From an uncultured Chlamydiaceae bacterium (GTDB taxonomy: Bacteria; Chlamydiota; Chlamydiia; Chlamydiales; Parachlamydiaceae), in NCBI GenBank assembly GCA_945957185.1, contig CAMFKA010000004.1:1-26469 (forward strand): a stretch of 26,469 nt of DNA, given 5' to 3'. A model generated the notes under the pieces. That model was not told the origin of the DNA. It worked only from the letters and a program-made list of their open reading frames with translations, and did no database searches. A program made the position numbers and the translations under genes. Position 1 is the stretch's first letter. Every line of letters begins with the position of its first letter. Shown one piece after another: positions 1 through 7,222 of the stretch.

Positions 1-197
1 CTACGTCGCAGTGGGCTATAAAATCAGTCGCGCTAAGCGCTCTAATTGCACATTATCTTTTGCAACACCTAATTTAGTCCGAGAGACAATTTTTCCTTAA
101 GTTGACGACATTGGGGTCTGCCCTAGGGGCTCAGCGGCAATGATCAAGATCGGCTTAGGACGTATATCTTCTTCAACGAAAAGTAGTCACACTCACT

Positions 198-237
198 TAT
201 CTCATAAATTCTCAGTGATCTCACCGGCTCAGTGGTT
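198..237. repeat. Solo arm of a dispersed CCACAGAGCC-type inverted repeat
   Basis: This segment matches closely, by eye, the right arm of the element at 6234-6350: both begin TATCTCATAA, continue through CTCAGT and end GGCTC(A/T)GTGGT. No matching left arm is visible within 1-197, so it is a solo arm or a decayed copy. The rest of 1-256 holds no gene I can recognise. One plus frame stays open from the window edge to a TAA at 98-100, which could be the last 32 codons of a gene to the left, but the peptide is not recognisable. Confidence 0.5.
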
Positions 238-256
238 TTAATTACGTAATACAACG

Positions 257-1399
257 TTAAATTCCTGATTTTTGAATCGCATTTGGCGTATATCCTACAG
301 GACGAATGACATATACGACTGTTAAGTCGTCAAGATCTTTAGCGACAGGCCGCGCCGTCAATTGATAGGCAATATCTCCTTCCTTCAAAGGATACACTTT
401 CGTGACAGTGGCGACTTTGAAGCCGGGAGGAAATACGCCATCCATTCCTGTCGTGACTAACAGGTCGTGAGCTTCAACAAGAGAGATTTGCGCATCGTTC
501 CAGTCGTGTTCAAGCTTGCCGGTGCGGAGATCTCTCGCACCGCCCTCCTCATCTTCAAAGTCATAATTAAAACCCACTCCCTGCAACATCTTACCACCTC
601 TTCTCCAAAGCGGCGCTCCGCTGCCTTGTAATTCACCTTTTGCAAGCATTTGTGTGGGTGTAGATGCTTGAAGCTGCCGCTGCAATTTTTCTAATGCGCT
701 GATTAAGATAGATTTATGTTCGTTGTTGTCAAACAGTTCGCTGTGGCGTAAGAGGTAATCCTCCAACTCTTCTAATTGAAGGCTAAGATGCTCCTGTTGT
801 AACGCCCCCCGCACAACTCGGACTGCGGGAGTAAGAGCAGAGTCGGTAATCATCCGCACGCGCGATTGCTTTCCCCCTACGTAATCGATGACGCCAATGA
901 TGGAGTCGCCGACGACGACAGGGCTATTTTTTTCGATTCCATTTTCAGTGCCGACATTAATCCATAGGGTGCTATTCCATGCTGAAGGAGAGCGGTAGAC
1001 AACCTTGGCCGGAAGCGCTCCCATCTCCACTTTGAGAAGCTCTCTCAGCTGTTTTTTTCGCTGCTGCGTCAATTTGGCGCTGATTTCCGCAGGAGCTTCT
1101 AACTCTCTAAGATATGTTTGAAGATTTAATTCGCTTTTGAGAATGTCGTTCAGTCTTGCGAGTTCCATTTTAAGCAATTCGTTTTCAAGAAGGCTTTTGG
1201 AAAGCTCTTCCTGAACAATGATTTCGGGAGATAATTTCTTTTCAGAGTAGAGTTTAAGTTGCGCGTAAGACTCCCATAAGGGACTGAAAATGGATGCGAT
1301 AGAGCCTCTTAACGATTCAGTCACGTGTTTTGGCAGGCTTAACAGCAACAAAAGCGTAGCAATTAAAATCAGATAAGGGGTGTTGGAGCGCCGTCTCAT
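257..1399 (-). CDS. mreC: MreC-like rod shape-determining protein
   Basis: Predicted cell-shape scaffold protein that would link the cytoplasmic MreB system to the periplasmic peptidoglycan machinery. The 380-residue product has a basic N-terminus, one membrane-spanning segment at about residues 9-24 (a leucine-rich run), a charged coiled-coil stretch at about 55-125, and then the beta-rich MreC core with the typical pattern of a hydrophobic strand followed by VGTENGI, VVVGDSIIGVI and, later, LLVTTGMDGVFPPGF. An insertion of roughly 100 residues (about 200-290) splits the core and lengthens it beyond usual MreC. The ATG at 1399 overlaps the TGA of the upstream aminotransferase by four bases (ATGA), which implies translational coupling. 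From memory, Chlamydia also places an MreC-like gene next to tyrB. Family assignment is good; role in a chlamydia-like cell is inferred. Confidence 0.8.
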   Translation of the reverse strand: MRRRSNTPYLILIATLLLLLSLPKHVTESLRGSIASIFSPLWESYAQLKLYSEKKLSPEIIVQEELSKSLLENELLKMELARLNDILKSELNLQTYLRELEAPAEISAKLTQQRKKQLRELLKVEMGALPAKVVYRSPSAWNSTLWINVGTENGIEKNSPVVVGDSIIGVIDYVGGKQSRVRMITDSALTPAVRVVRGALQQEHLSLQLEELEDYLLRHSELFDNNEHKSILISALEKLQRQLQASTPTQMLAKGELQGSGAPLWRRGGKMLQGVGFNYDFEDEEGGARDLRTGKLEHDWNDAQISLVEAHDLLVTTGMDGVFPPGFKVATVTKVYPLKEGDIAYQLTARPVAKDLDDLTVVYVIRPVGYTPNAIQKSGI

Positions 1400-2595
1400 T
1401 GCTTCAATACCTTCGCGATAGAACTTGTGACATAGTCGAGATTGGAGGGATTCAATCCCGGAATACTGATTCTTCCATTATCGGGGAGGAAGATGGCAAA
1501 CTCATTGCGCAATCTATCCACAAGAGGCTTTGTTAACCCTAAAATAGAAAACATCCCTTGCTGTCCCGCTAAAAAGGAGAAGTCAGTTTCAGGAATTTTT
1601 TCAGAAAGCTGTTCGATGAATGCTTGACGAGTTTGGTGGATACGCTTACGAATCTGTTGCAATTCCCGCTCCCACAATAGCCGAAGCTCCTCATTAGCAA
1701 GAACTCTGCCGACGAGGCGCGCAGCAGTGAGTGGAGGATTAGAATAAAGCGCTCGTATGGTGGGTTTAAGATGCGTTCCCAATGTTTCCGCGATGGTAGG
1801 ATCTTTAGTTAAGGCTATGAAACACCCTCCACGCTCCCCATAAATCCCGAAATTTTTCGAGAAAGAGCAAGAGATGAAAAGCTCATGGCCATCTCGAAGA
1901 AATTGTCGGATAGGGAAGACATCTTCTTCCAAACCCTTTCCAAACCCTTGGTACGCCAAATCAAAGAAAGGGATCACTCTCTGTCTTAGAAGGAGCGTAG
2001 AGAGCTCTTTCCACTGATCTTCTGTAGGATCGATACCGGTAGGATTGTGGCAGCACGCATGTAGAACAATGACACTTCCGGGAGTCATCCGTTTGATGGC
2101 GTTTCTCATTTCCGAAAATGACAGGCGGTGAGCAGCTTGATCGTAGTAAGGGTAAGTGAGCACATTCATTCCTGCACGAGAGAAAAGAAGTTGATGGATG
2201 GGCCATGTGGGGTCGGAGATGTAAGCGGTTTTAGAGATCATCTTCGATAAAAATTCGGCCCCGATACGTAAACCGCCCGTTCCCCCAATCGCTTGGGCTC
2301 CAAAAAAGCGATCTCTAGGGATATCACAAAGGTTAGGGCCAAAAATCAACTTCAGCGTCTCGTTAATCAATAAGGGGTTGCCGTCGATAGTTTGGTAGTC
2401 CATTTTGAGGTTTTCTGCGTCTAATTGTCGTTCTGCTTGCTGAATGGCTTCGAAAACAGTAGTGTTGCCCTCTTCGTCAGCGTAGACTCCAACAGACAAA
2501 TTAACCTTTTCAGGTCTCTTATCTTGTTGAAATAGAGTCGTTAAACCAAATATCGGGTCGCTGGGCAACGGATCCAACGCAGAAAAAAATGACAT
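1396..2595 (-). CDS. tyrB: Aspartate/aromatic aminotransferase (class I, PLP-dependent)
   Basis: Transfers an amino group between aspartate or an aromatic amino acid and 2-oxoglutarate, in the cytoplasm. The protein of about 399 residues is the normal length for subfamily I-beta. Visible signatures are the N-terminal PDPIFGL-like start (DPLPSDPIFGLTTLF), VNLSVGVY, GGTGGLRIG, HACCHNPTGIDPT, FFDLAYQGFG, and the pyridoxal-phosphate lysine in SCSFSKNFGIYGERGG at about residue 245. Two adjacent ATGs (2598 and 2595) are possible. A GAGG motif lies only two bases before the first and five before the second, so 2595 is preferred. The downstream mreC-like gene overlaps it by four bases. Specificity between aspartate and aromatic substrates cannot be read from sequence; the symbol follows the chlamydial convention. 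Confidence 0.85.
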   Translation of the reverse strand: MSFFSALDPLPSDPIFGLTTLFQQDKRPEKVNLSVGVYADEEGNTTVFEAIQQAERQLDAENLKMDYQTIDGNPLLINETLKLIFGPNLCDIPRDRFFGAQAIGGTGGLRIGAEFLSKMISKTAYISDPTWPIHQLLFSRAGMNVLTYPYYDQAAHRLSFSEMRNAIKRMTPGSVIVLHACCHNPTGIDPTEDQWKELSTLLLRQRVIPFFDLAYQGFGKGLEEDVFPIRQFLRDGHELFISCSFSKNFGIYGERGGCFIALTKDPTIAETLGTHLKPTIRALYSNPPLTAARLVGRVLANEELRLLWERELQQIRKRIHQTRQAFIEQLSEKIPETDFSFLAGQQGMFSILGLTKPLVDRLRNEFAIFLPDNGRISIPGLNPSNLDYVTSSIAKVLKQ

Positions 2596-2629
2596 CATGA
2601 CCTCGGGAGTAATTTGTACCTATTATATA

Positions 2630-3463
2630 TTAGTGAATTTTTTTGAAGTAGGTTTTGTGTCGCGAAATTTGAACCTGCCCCGGTTTTCCTCCGGGCGCTT
2701 TCGACACAAACTTTCGTTGCGTGACGACAACTTCGGATTCTCCGCTTTTTTTGGCTTTGCTGTACTCTACGGCGAGAGCCATAGCCTCTTCGATAGTTTC
2801 ACGATCCGGATTTTCATGCCTGATAACAACGTGAGAACCGGGAATTCCTGCGGCATGGAGCCACCAATCATTGCCGTGGGCGATTTGAAAAGTGAGTTTG
2901 TCATTTGCTTTGCTGCTTTTTCCCACATAGATGGGGATTCCTGACGATGAGGTGAACTCCTTGTATGGGAGAGCTTCTTTTTGCTCTTTTAAAGCTTTCT
3001 TTTTTTCGATTTGTTGGGGAGAAGGAATCCATTGCTGCAAAAAAGCTACTTCCAGAGTTGTTTCGACAAGCTTTTCAGTCATCTTTAACTGCTCGATCTC
3101 TTCAATCTTTGCTTTCAAATGCCTTTCAAGGTGGGGAATCGCTTTCTGCAACTTCTTTGCAGTTTTGAAATAGAGCGAAAGATTGCTCTGAGGGTCTAGT
3201 AGAGGCTCTAATGCGATGCTGCGAGGCTCCATCTCAGCATTCCAATCCGCTACCGCAATGGATTGCATCCCCTTTTTAATTTCAAAAAATCGAGATTGAA
3301 GCAGCTTGCCTTGATGAAACCAATCTTCCCAATTGTTTGCTTTGTGGAGCTGCGCTTCCCATTCGAGCAGTTGTCTTTCCAAACGTTTTAATTTTCTGGA
3401 AAGAAGCCTTTTTACTTGCTTTCGAAGCTCTTCTAAATGGATTTCATTATCATGTTCTGACAT
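2630..3463 (-). CDS. Stand-alone coiled-coil plus NFACT-R (DUF814) protein
   Basis: Resembles only the C-terminal half of RqcH/FbpA/NEMF proteins, which bind stalled 50S subunits. Residues 1-150 are highly charged helical sequence of coiled-coil type, including the LDPQSNLSLYFKTAKKL stretch that matches the RqcH middle region. Residues about 170-277 are an NFACT-R domain: TSSSGIPIYVGKSSKANDK, NDWWLHAAGIPGSHVVIR and APGGKPGQVQ are its hallmarks. The NFACT-N and helix-hairpin-helix domains of full RqcH are absent, so tRNA-alanine recruitment is not expected. A longer reading frame runs up to 3550, but ATG 3463 starts where the homologous part starts and leaves a 44-bp gap to the divergent gene at 3508. 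Ribosome or RNA binding is inferred from the family. Confidence 0.75.
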   Translation of the reverse strand: MSEHDNEIHLEELRKQVKRLLSRKLKRLERQLLEWEAQLHKANNWEDWFHQGKLLQSRFFEIKKGMQSIAVADWNAEMEPRSIALEPLLDPQSNLSLYFKTAKKLQKAIPHLERHLKAKIEEIEQLKMTEKLVETTLEVAFLQQWIPSPQQIEKKKALKEQKEALPYKEFTSSSGIPIYVGKSSKANDKLTFQIAHGNDWWLHAAGIPGSHVVIRHENPDRETIEEAMALAVEYSKAKKSGESEVVVTQRKFVSKAPGGKPGQVQISRHKTYFKKIH

Positions 3464-3466
3464 ACT

Positions 3467-3482
3467 CTCAACTATAATTGAG
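3467..3482 (+). promoter_or_regulatory. Perfect -10 hexamer inside a short inverted repeat, divergent gap
   Basis: The 44-bp gap between the divergent genes starting at 3463 and 3508 contains CTCAA and TTGAG arms (3467-3471, 3478-3482) around a perfect TATAAT on the plus strand (3473-3478), placed 29 bases upstream of the TTG start of the plus-strand gene. No convincing -35 hexamer is seen at the right distance. It may be a promoter with an operator-like dyad. Confidence 0.35.
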
Positions 3483-3507
3483 TCGAGATAGAAAATCGAG
3501 GTGAATT

Positions 3508-3906
3508 TTGTCTTTGAAACAAGAACTGGAGTCGTTGCATGAGGGAACAATCACAGTGCGTGGGTTCCTTTACCCCGATAAAGAAGGGGGGTGGATTTTA
3601 TCCGATGAACCCAACCTCAAAAGCTGTTGCGTGGGATCGGCGTCGAAGGTGATGCGACAAGTCTATTTGGATGGTGACATCGCTTACAACAATCCCGGAG
3701 TTGTTGCTACTGTGAGCGGTGACCTGTCGATTGACCCACGCTATTCGTCTTCAGGGGATCTTACGCAATACTATACCCTCAAAAACACCACCGTTGTCCC
3801 CGATGCAGCTGCCGGACTCGATATGGGATGGGGAATCGTCTTTGCAGCAGTCGCAGCAATCCTTGCGCTAATACTCTACTTTCGCTCTAGAACTATTGGA
3901 GATTAA
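3508..3906 (+). CDS. Small C-terminally membrane-anchored protein, unknown function
   Basis: I do not recognise a named family. The 132-residue product has a beta-rich N-terminal region (about residues 14-95: ITVRGFLYP, GGWILSDEPNLKSCCVG, VVATVSGDLSID, TQYYTLKNTTVV) that reads like a small OB-fold-type barrel, and one C-terminal membrane helix at about residues 108-124 followed by the basic end YFRSRTIGD. There is no signal peptide, so the likely topology is tail-anchored; which side the barrel faces is not determined. The start is a TTG, supported by GAGGTGA at 3498-3504 just upstream. The gene is divergent from the NFACT-R gene and is followed by inverted-repeat element copy A, which could act as a terminator. 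Confidence 0.65.
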   Translation: MSLKQELESLHEGTITVRGFLYPDKEGGWILSDEPNLKSCCVGSASKVMRQVYLDGDIAYNNPGVVATVSGDLSIDPRYSSSGDLTQYYTLKNTTVVPDAAAGLDMGWGIVFAAVAAILALILYFRSRTIGD

Positions 3907-3928
3907 CGTCTAAGAAACGGAACAACTC

Positions 3929-4058
3929 AACGCGGAGACGCGAAGGCGCTGGGACGCGGAGAAAATTTTATAGTGATTCCCCTTGTCTAGACATTACTCA
4001 CAACTATATTCCTCTATAAAAAGAACTCCGCGTCTTTGCGTCTCCGCGTCTCCGCGTT
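3929..4058. repeat. GC-armed inverted-repeat element, copy A
   Basis: About 130 bp beginning AACGCGGAGACGCG and ending CGTCTCCGCGTT, so the GC-rich ends are inverted repeats of about 30 bp around an AT-rich core that holds TTGTCTAGACA and ATATTCCTCTATAAAA. Two further copies lie at 13451-13589 and 14534-14665. It has no coding capacity, which suggests a MITE- or BIME-like non-autonomous repeat. It sits in a convergent gap between the gene ending at 3906 and murI, where the hairpin could end transcripts from both sides. Confidence 0.8.
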
Positions 4059-4105
4059 AAGCTGTTTCTTTCATTGAATATTCATTGTCATTAGCACAAG
4101 GAGTG

Positions 4106-4906
4106 TTAGGAGAGGTCGGTTTGTTCGATGTGGCTGAGGGGGGCGCCAAAGAAGCGTGTCGCCATCGCTTCAAATTTATGCGGATCATCCGATACAAAAA
4201 AACGGCTCACTCCCGATTGCGCAACACTTCCGGCGAGATGCTTCTCTTGCAATAACGCCTTGACCTCGTTGGCACACGCTTCTGCCGAATTAATGACTGT
4301 CACATCTTTCCCCACAACTTCTTGAATCTCCGCCGCTAGCAAGGGATAGTGCGTGCACCCTAAAAGGAGAGTGTCGATAGATTCCTTCAACAAGGGTGTC
4401 AAATACTCTTTGATAAGAATTGTTGTGGCTTCATGGCTTAACAGCCCTTCTTCAATCAAAGGCACAAACAGAGGGCACGATTGAGCGAACACTTTTGCTT
4501 CTGGGCAGTGCTTGATGATTTCGTTTTGATAAACACCCGATTGGATTGTCCCTGTCGTCCCGATGATGCCGATGCGGTGATTTCGCGAAGCTTGTAACGC
4601 TGCTTTAACGCCGGGTTGAATCACTCCGATAACCGGAACTCTAAAAAGATGCTGCAAATGTCCTAACGCATAAGCTGTTGCGGTGTTACAGGCAATGACG
4701 ATACATTTTACTCTGTGCTTTAGCAGGAAAATAGCGTTTTCAGTAGCGTAACGAAGGATTGTTTCAGCACTTTTTGTTCCATAGGGGACTCTGGCGGTAT
4801 CTCCGAAATAGACGATGTTTTCATGTGGAAGATGACGGGTCAGCTCTTTCACAACAGTTAGCCCACCTACTCCAGAATCGAACACCCCGATGGCGTCTTG
4901 AGTCAT
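4106..4906 (-). CDS. murI: Glutamate racemase
   Basis: Interconverts L- and D-glutamate and supplies D-glutamate for the peptidoglycan stem peptide, in the cytoplasm. The length of 266 residues is normal. The N-terminal GVFDSGVGGLTV holds the Asp10-Ser11 pair. Catalytic Cys73 lies in ACNTATA and the second catalytic Cys184 lies in LLLGCTHYPLL; VYFGDTARVPYG and GIIGTTGTIQSG are further family signatures. It overlaps the stop of the upstream LysM gene by four bases (ATGA) and so is probably made from the pal-LysM-murI transcript, a cluster dedicated to the cell wall and outer membrane. Chlamydiaceae are described as lacking a canonical MurI, so its presence is in keeping with a chlamydia-like family that keeps fuller wall synthesis. 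Confidence 0.93.
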   Translation of the reverse strand: MTQDAIGVFDSGVGGLTVVKELTRHLPHENIVYFGDTARVPYGTKSAETILRYATENAIFLLKHRVKCIVIACNTATAYALGHLQHLFRVPVIGVIQPGVKAALQASRNHRIGIIGTTGTIQSGVYQNEIIKHCPEAKVFAQSCPLFVPLIEEGLLSHEATTILIKEYLTPLLKESIDTLLLGCTHYPLLAAEIQEVVGKDVTVINSAEACANEVKALLQEKHLAGSVAQSGVSRFFVSDDPHKFEAMATRFFGAPLSHIEQTDLS

Positions 4907-5403
4907 GACTCCGGTACCTGCAACTTTTGACCGATGATGATCTTGTCGCTGCTGAGATTATTCAATTGCCGAAGGTTTTGCGTTGTGGTGTGGTGTGCTT
5001 TGGCGATTTTTCCAAGCGAGTCGCCGTTTTTTACGGTATACGCTTTTGTGGAGGAGGTTTCTGCAGAGATGTTTGGATTAAATGAATCAATAAAGGTTTT
5101 TAAGGCATCTTGAAGCAGACTAATTTGATGTGCCTGCGATTGACTCTTTTTTTCCAGTTCGATGATTCTATCTTGAAGGGATTTCAACTGTCTTTCTTGC
5201 GCTGTCATCCCTACGTTGACTTGATTTTTCTGTTGCGATGCATTCTCTTGGATCATGCTGCGCAGCGAATCGATAATAGCTTCCTGATTCACGAGGCGCT
5301 CCTCGAAGGTGCGGAGCTCTTCCTCGTGATTGTCGACCATCATCCTTACGGAGTCGCTAAATAGTGCGATGGGAAGACAAAATAGTACTAAAAATCGAAT
5401 CAT
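4903..5403 (-). CDS. Periplasmic coiled-coil LysM protein, Pal-linked
   Basis: Predicted exported peptidoglycan-binding protein of 166 residues. Residues 1-17 form a signal peptide (MIRFLVLFCLPIALFSDS). Residues about 25-110 are coiled-coil with many Glu, Gln and Leu, resembling the N-terminal part of YbgF/CpoB. Residues about 120-164 are one LysM domain (AYTVKNGDSLGKIAKAHHT to IIIGQKLQVP). It starts five bases after the pal stop and its own stop overlaps murI. From memory, Chlamydia has a LysM protein immediately after pal, so this order is conserved and points to a Tol-Pal partner that ties the outer membrane to peptidoglycan during division. No catalytic domain is seen. Confidence 0.8.
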   Translation of the reverse strand: MIRFLVLFCLPIALFSDSVRMMVDNHEEELRTFEERLVNQEAIIDSLRSMIQENASQQKNQVNVGMTAQERQLKSLQDRIIELEKKSQSQAHQISLLQDALKTFIDSFNPNISAETSSTKAYTVKNGDSLGKIAKAHHTTTQNLRQLNNLSSDKIIIGQKLQVPES

Positions 5404-5407
5404 AGCG

Positions 5408-6136
5408 CTATCTTACGTACAGTTTGAACTCGGCACGACGATTTAATGACCATGCATCTTCGCTGCTATCGTATGCGACAGGGCGCTCTTTTCCATAGCT
5501 GATGGTGAAGAGATTGTCCGGATTGACTCCCTCTTTTACAAGAGAATTACGCACGGTATTAGCACGACGAGATCCAAGTGCTAAGTTGTACGCCTCGGGA
5601 CCCCTTTCATCGCAATGCCCTTCCACAAATACGTATGTGTTGGGGTTGTTTTTCATGTAGGAAGCGATTTTCTGAACGATTTCCTGATTGTGAGTCCCCT
5701 TGATCATGCTGCTATTGTAGTCAAAATGAAGCGTTTCAAAGACGTTACGGGCGCCTGCAACGCTGTTCGGATCACGGAAGCGTTCAATCCCCGGAACAGG
5801 GCTGCCTGGGTCTCCCGGTGAGTCTTTTGGCTGCGGTGAAACGTAATCTGCCATTGCGATTTCGTCGGGGTATTGGTTGTCAGGAAATGTGACAAAACCT
5901 TGATCTTGATAGCCTGTCTGTGCGTATTGCCCATCTTCAGGCCAGTAAAATTCTTCTCTAGATAATCCCTGCCCATAGTCTGCGCGTTGACCGCCAAGGG
6001 CGTAAACGCCTCTGCTAAGATAGCGTCCGGCAGTTTTGGTATCATCCCAAACTTCTCCCGTGTTTCTACCGCAGCTAGACATGAGTAGTGCCATCATTGT
6101 CAGCAATGTGGCGAACGTGATTGAAAATCTATTCAT
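5408..6136 (-). CDS. pal: Peptidoglycan-associated lipoprotein Pal
   Basis: Outer-membrane lipoprotein that binds diaminopimelate-containing peptidoglycan and the Tol complex. The start at 6136 is chosen because GAGGGG lies six bases before this ATG and the next residues form a lipoprotein signal (MNRFSITFATLLTMMALLMSSC) with the lipidated Cys at about residue 22; the -3 residue is Met rather than the usual Leu. A linker of about 100 residues, rich in Tyr, Gln, Asp and Pro, follows, then the OmpA-C/Pal domain at about residues 130-240: NVFETLHFDYNSS, VFVEGHCDERGPEAYNLALG, RRANTVRNSL, ISYGKERP and LNRRAEF. The linker is longer than in E. coli Pal. TolB is not in the window. Confidence 0.9.
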   Translation of the reverse strand: MNRFSITFATLLTMMALLMSSCGRNTGEVWDDTKTAGRYLSRGVYALGGQRADYGQGLSREEFYWPEDGQYAQTGYQDQGFVTFPDNQYPDEIAMADYVSPQPKDSPGDPGSPVPGIERFRDPNSVAGARNVFETLHFDYNSSMIKGTHNQEIVQKIASYMKNNPNTYVFVEGHCDERGPEAYNLALGSRRANTVRNSLVKEGVNPDNLFTISYGKERPVAYDSSEDAWSLNRRAEFKLYVR

Positions 6137-6168
6137 AAGTCCCCTCGCATAACTCTCTGAAGAAAGTG

Positions 6169-6177
6169 ATACTAGCA
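6169..6177 (-). promoter_or_regulatory. Possible extended -10 promoter for pal
   Basis: On the minus strand TGC-TAGTAT reads as an extended -10 element ending 32 bases upstream of the pal ATG at 6136. A TTGTGC lies 19 bases further upstream, which is a long spacer. Sequence-only suggestion. Confidence 0.35.
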
Positions 6178-6233
6178 CAATGGGGATAATTTTGCACAAG
6201 GATTATTGAGAACGATGGGTCTTGTTGTATAAA

Positions 6234-6350
6234 TCACTACTGAGCCTCAGAGATCACTGAGAATAAACGATATAACGATACAACGATAAAATGATGAACC
6301 TTAAGTTTTCCTATCTCATAATCTCTCAGTATTCTCACTGGCTCTGTGGT
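6234..6350. repeat. CCACAGAGCC-type inverted-repeat element with ATCGTT octamers in its core
   Basis: The left arm CACTACTGAGCC...CACTGAGAAT (6234-6263) is an imperfect inverted copy of the right arm ending CTCACTGGCTCTGTGGT (6313-6350). The core (about 6266-6290) contains AACGAT three times at 8-bp steps, the reverse complement of the ATCGTT array at 21981-22014. A solo right arm lies at 198-237. The element fills most of the gap between the DUF2063 gene and pal. Confidence 0.65.
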
Positions 6351-6361
6351 GAATGGTATAA

Positions 6362-7222
6362 CTAGGTCGAGCGAAGCCAACCTCTTGAGGTCCAGGACTG
6401 AAACCACTTTTGAAGGTTTTTTCCTGCAATATTAACGATCTCTCTTTGTTGCTTCTCTAGCCATTCGCATAACTTCATAATTGTTTGTGGCGTATTAAAT
6501 TGCTCTAATATTAGATATTCAGGAAGGGTGACTTCCGTCCATCCAACGTCTTTTGATCGCGTTCTTGCTAACACAAAATAGTATTTTTTCTTTTTCGATA
6601 GCTTTGGAAAAGGGTGTTCAATCCAATGTTCGACCGGATGGGTCAACATTTCCATTCTAAATTTACATAGGTCGTAGGGGAAGGCAAAAAGTTTGACATG
6701 GCTTTGTAACGATAGCTCTTGGTGAGTAAGAGCGCTTTCATCCGCAGCGGTTAAAGAGGGGGCTTCTTCCGCGACAAAGCTGTCGATGAAGACGTAGTCA
6801 AGCTTCACCGCATTCAGTACCAATGCTTTATCATCTCCGTGATAGTTCTTGTCCATCCACTCTTCTAGACGATCACCTAGCGAGTTTAACGACCATGTAC
6901 GGGGAGGGTACGCCAAAAGGTAGGGCTTTGCAATTTGCTCGTTAAAGTCATGATACCCAAATAATCTCACTGTTAAGGGGAAGGATTCGTGCAGAATTCC
7001 TAGTAGCCTCCACCAGTACTGCTGGTGGTACAGCTCAATCCGTTGATACGGCTCCAATGTTGGACTTGGTGCTATGAATCGTGCTGCATCTTCCCGGATC
7101 GGTTTTCCAGAAGGGGCGATAGGGTTGATTCTGCTTTCGGGGTCTATTCTTTGAGAAATGACCGTTCCAAACCATTTTTGGGTGTCGACGAGGGTTGGGG
7201 GTACTTTGGTATCGTATGTCAT
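6362..7222 (-). CDS. DUF2063 partner protein of an MNIO enzyme (BufC/HvfC-like)
   Basis: Predicted substrate-recognition partner that presents the precursor leader to the DUF692 oxidase, as MbnC, BufC and HvfC do. The 286-residue protein shows the DUF2063 N-terminal helical domain: TLVDTQKWFGTVI at about 10-22, then YQRIELYHQQYWWRLLGILHESFPLTVRLFG and YLLAYPPRTWSLNSLGDRLEEWM. Its C-terminal half ends in winged-helix-like LPEYLILEQFNTPQTIMKLCEWL. The frame is open up to 7327, but the ATG at 7222 is chosen because GGAG lies seven bases before it and it forms an ATGA overlap with the DUF692 stop, as in coupled MNIO operons. Its function depends on the neighbour, and together they define the RiPP locus. 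Nothing in it is truncated. Confidence 0.85.
   Translation of the reverse strand: MTYDTKVPPTLVDTQKWFGTVISQRIDPESRINPIAPSGKPIREDAARFIAPSPTLEPYQRIELYHQQYWWRLLGILHESFPLTVRLFGYHDFNEQIAKPYLLAYPPRTWSLNSLGDRLEEWMDKNYHGDDKALVLNAVKLDYVFIDSFVAEEAPSLTAADESALTHQELSLQSHVKLFAFPYDLCKFRMEMLTHPVEHWIEHPFPKLSKKKKYYFVLARTRSKDVGWTEVTLPEYLILEQFNTPQTIMKLCEWLEKQQREIVNIAGKNLQKWFQSWTSRGWLRST

Noticed and set aside
2..100. Open plus frame from the window edge to TAA as a partial gene
   Set aside because: Only 32 codons, no recognisable family and no supporting neighbour; kept as a possibility only.
6137..6199. Upstream 21-codon extension of pal
   Set aside because: It would bury the lipoprotein signal; GAGGGG and the lipobox support ATG 6136.
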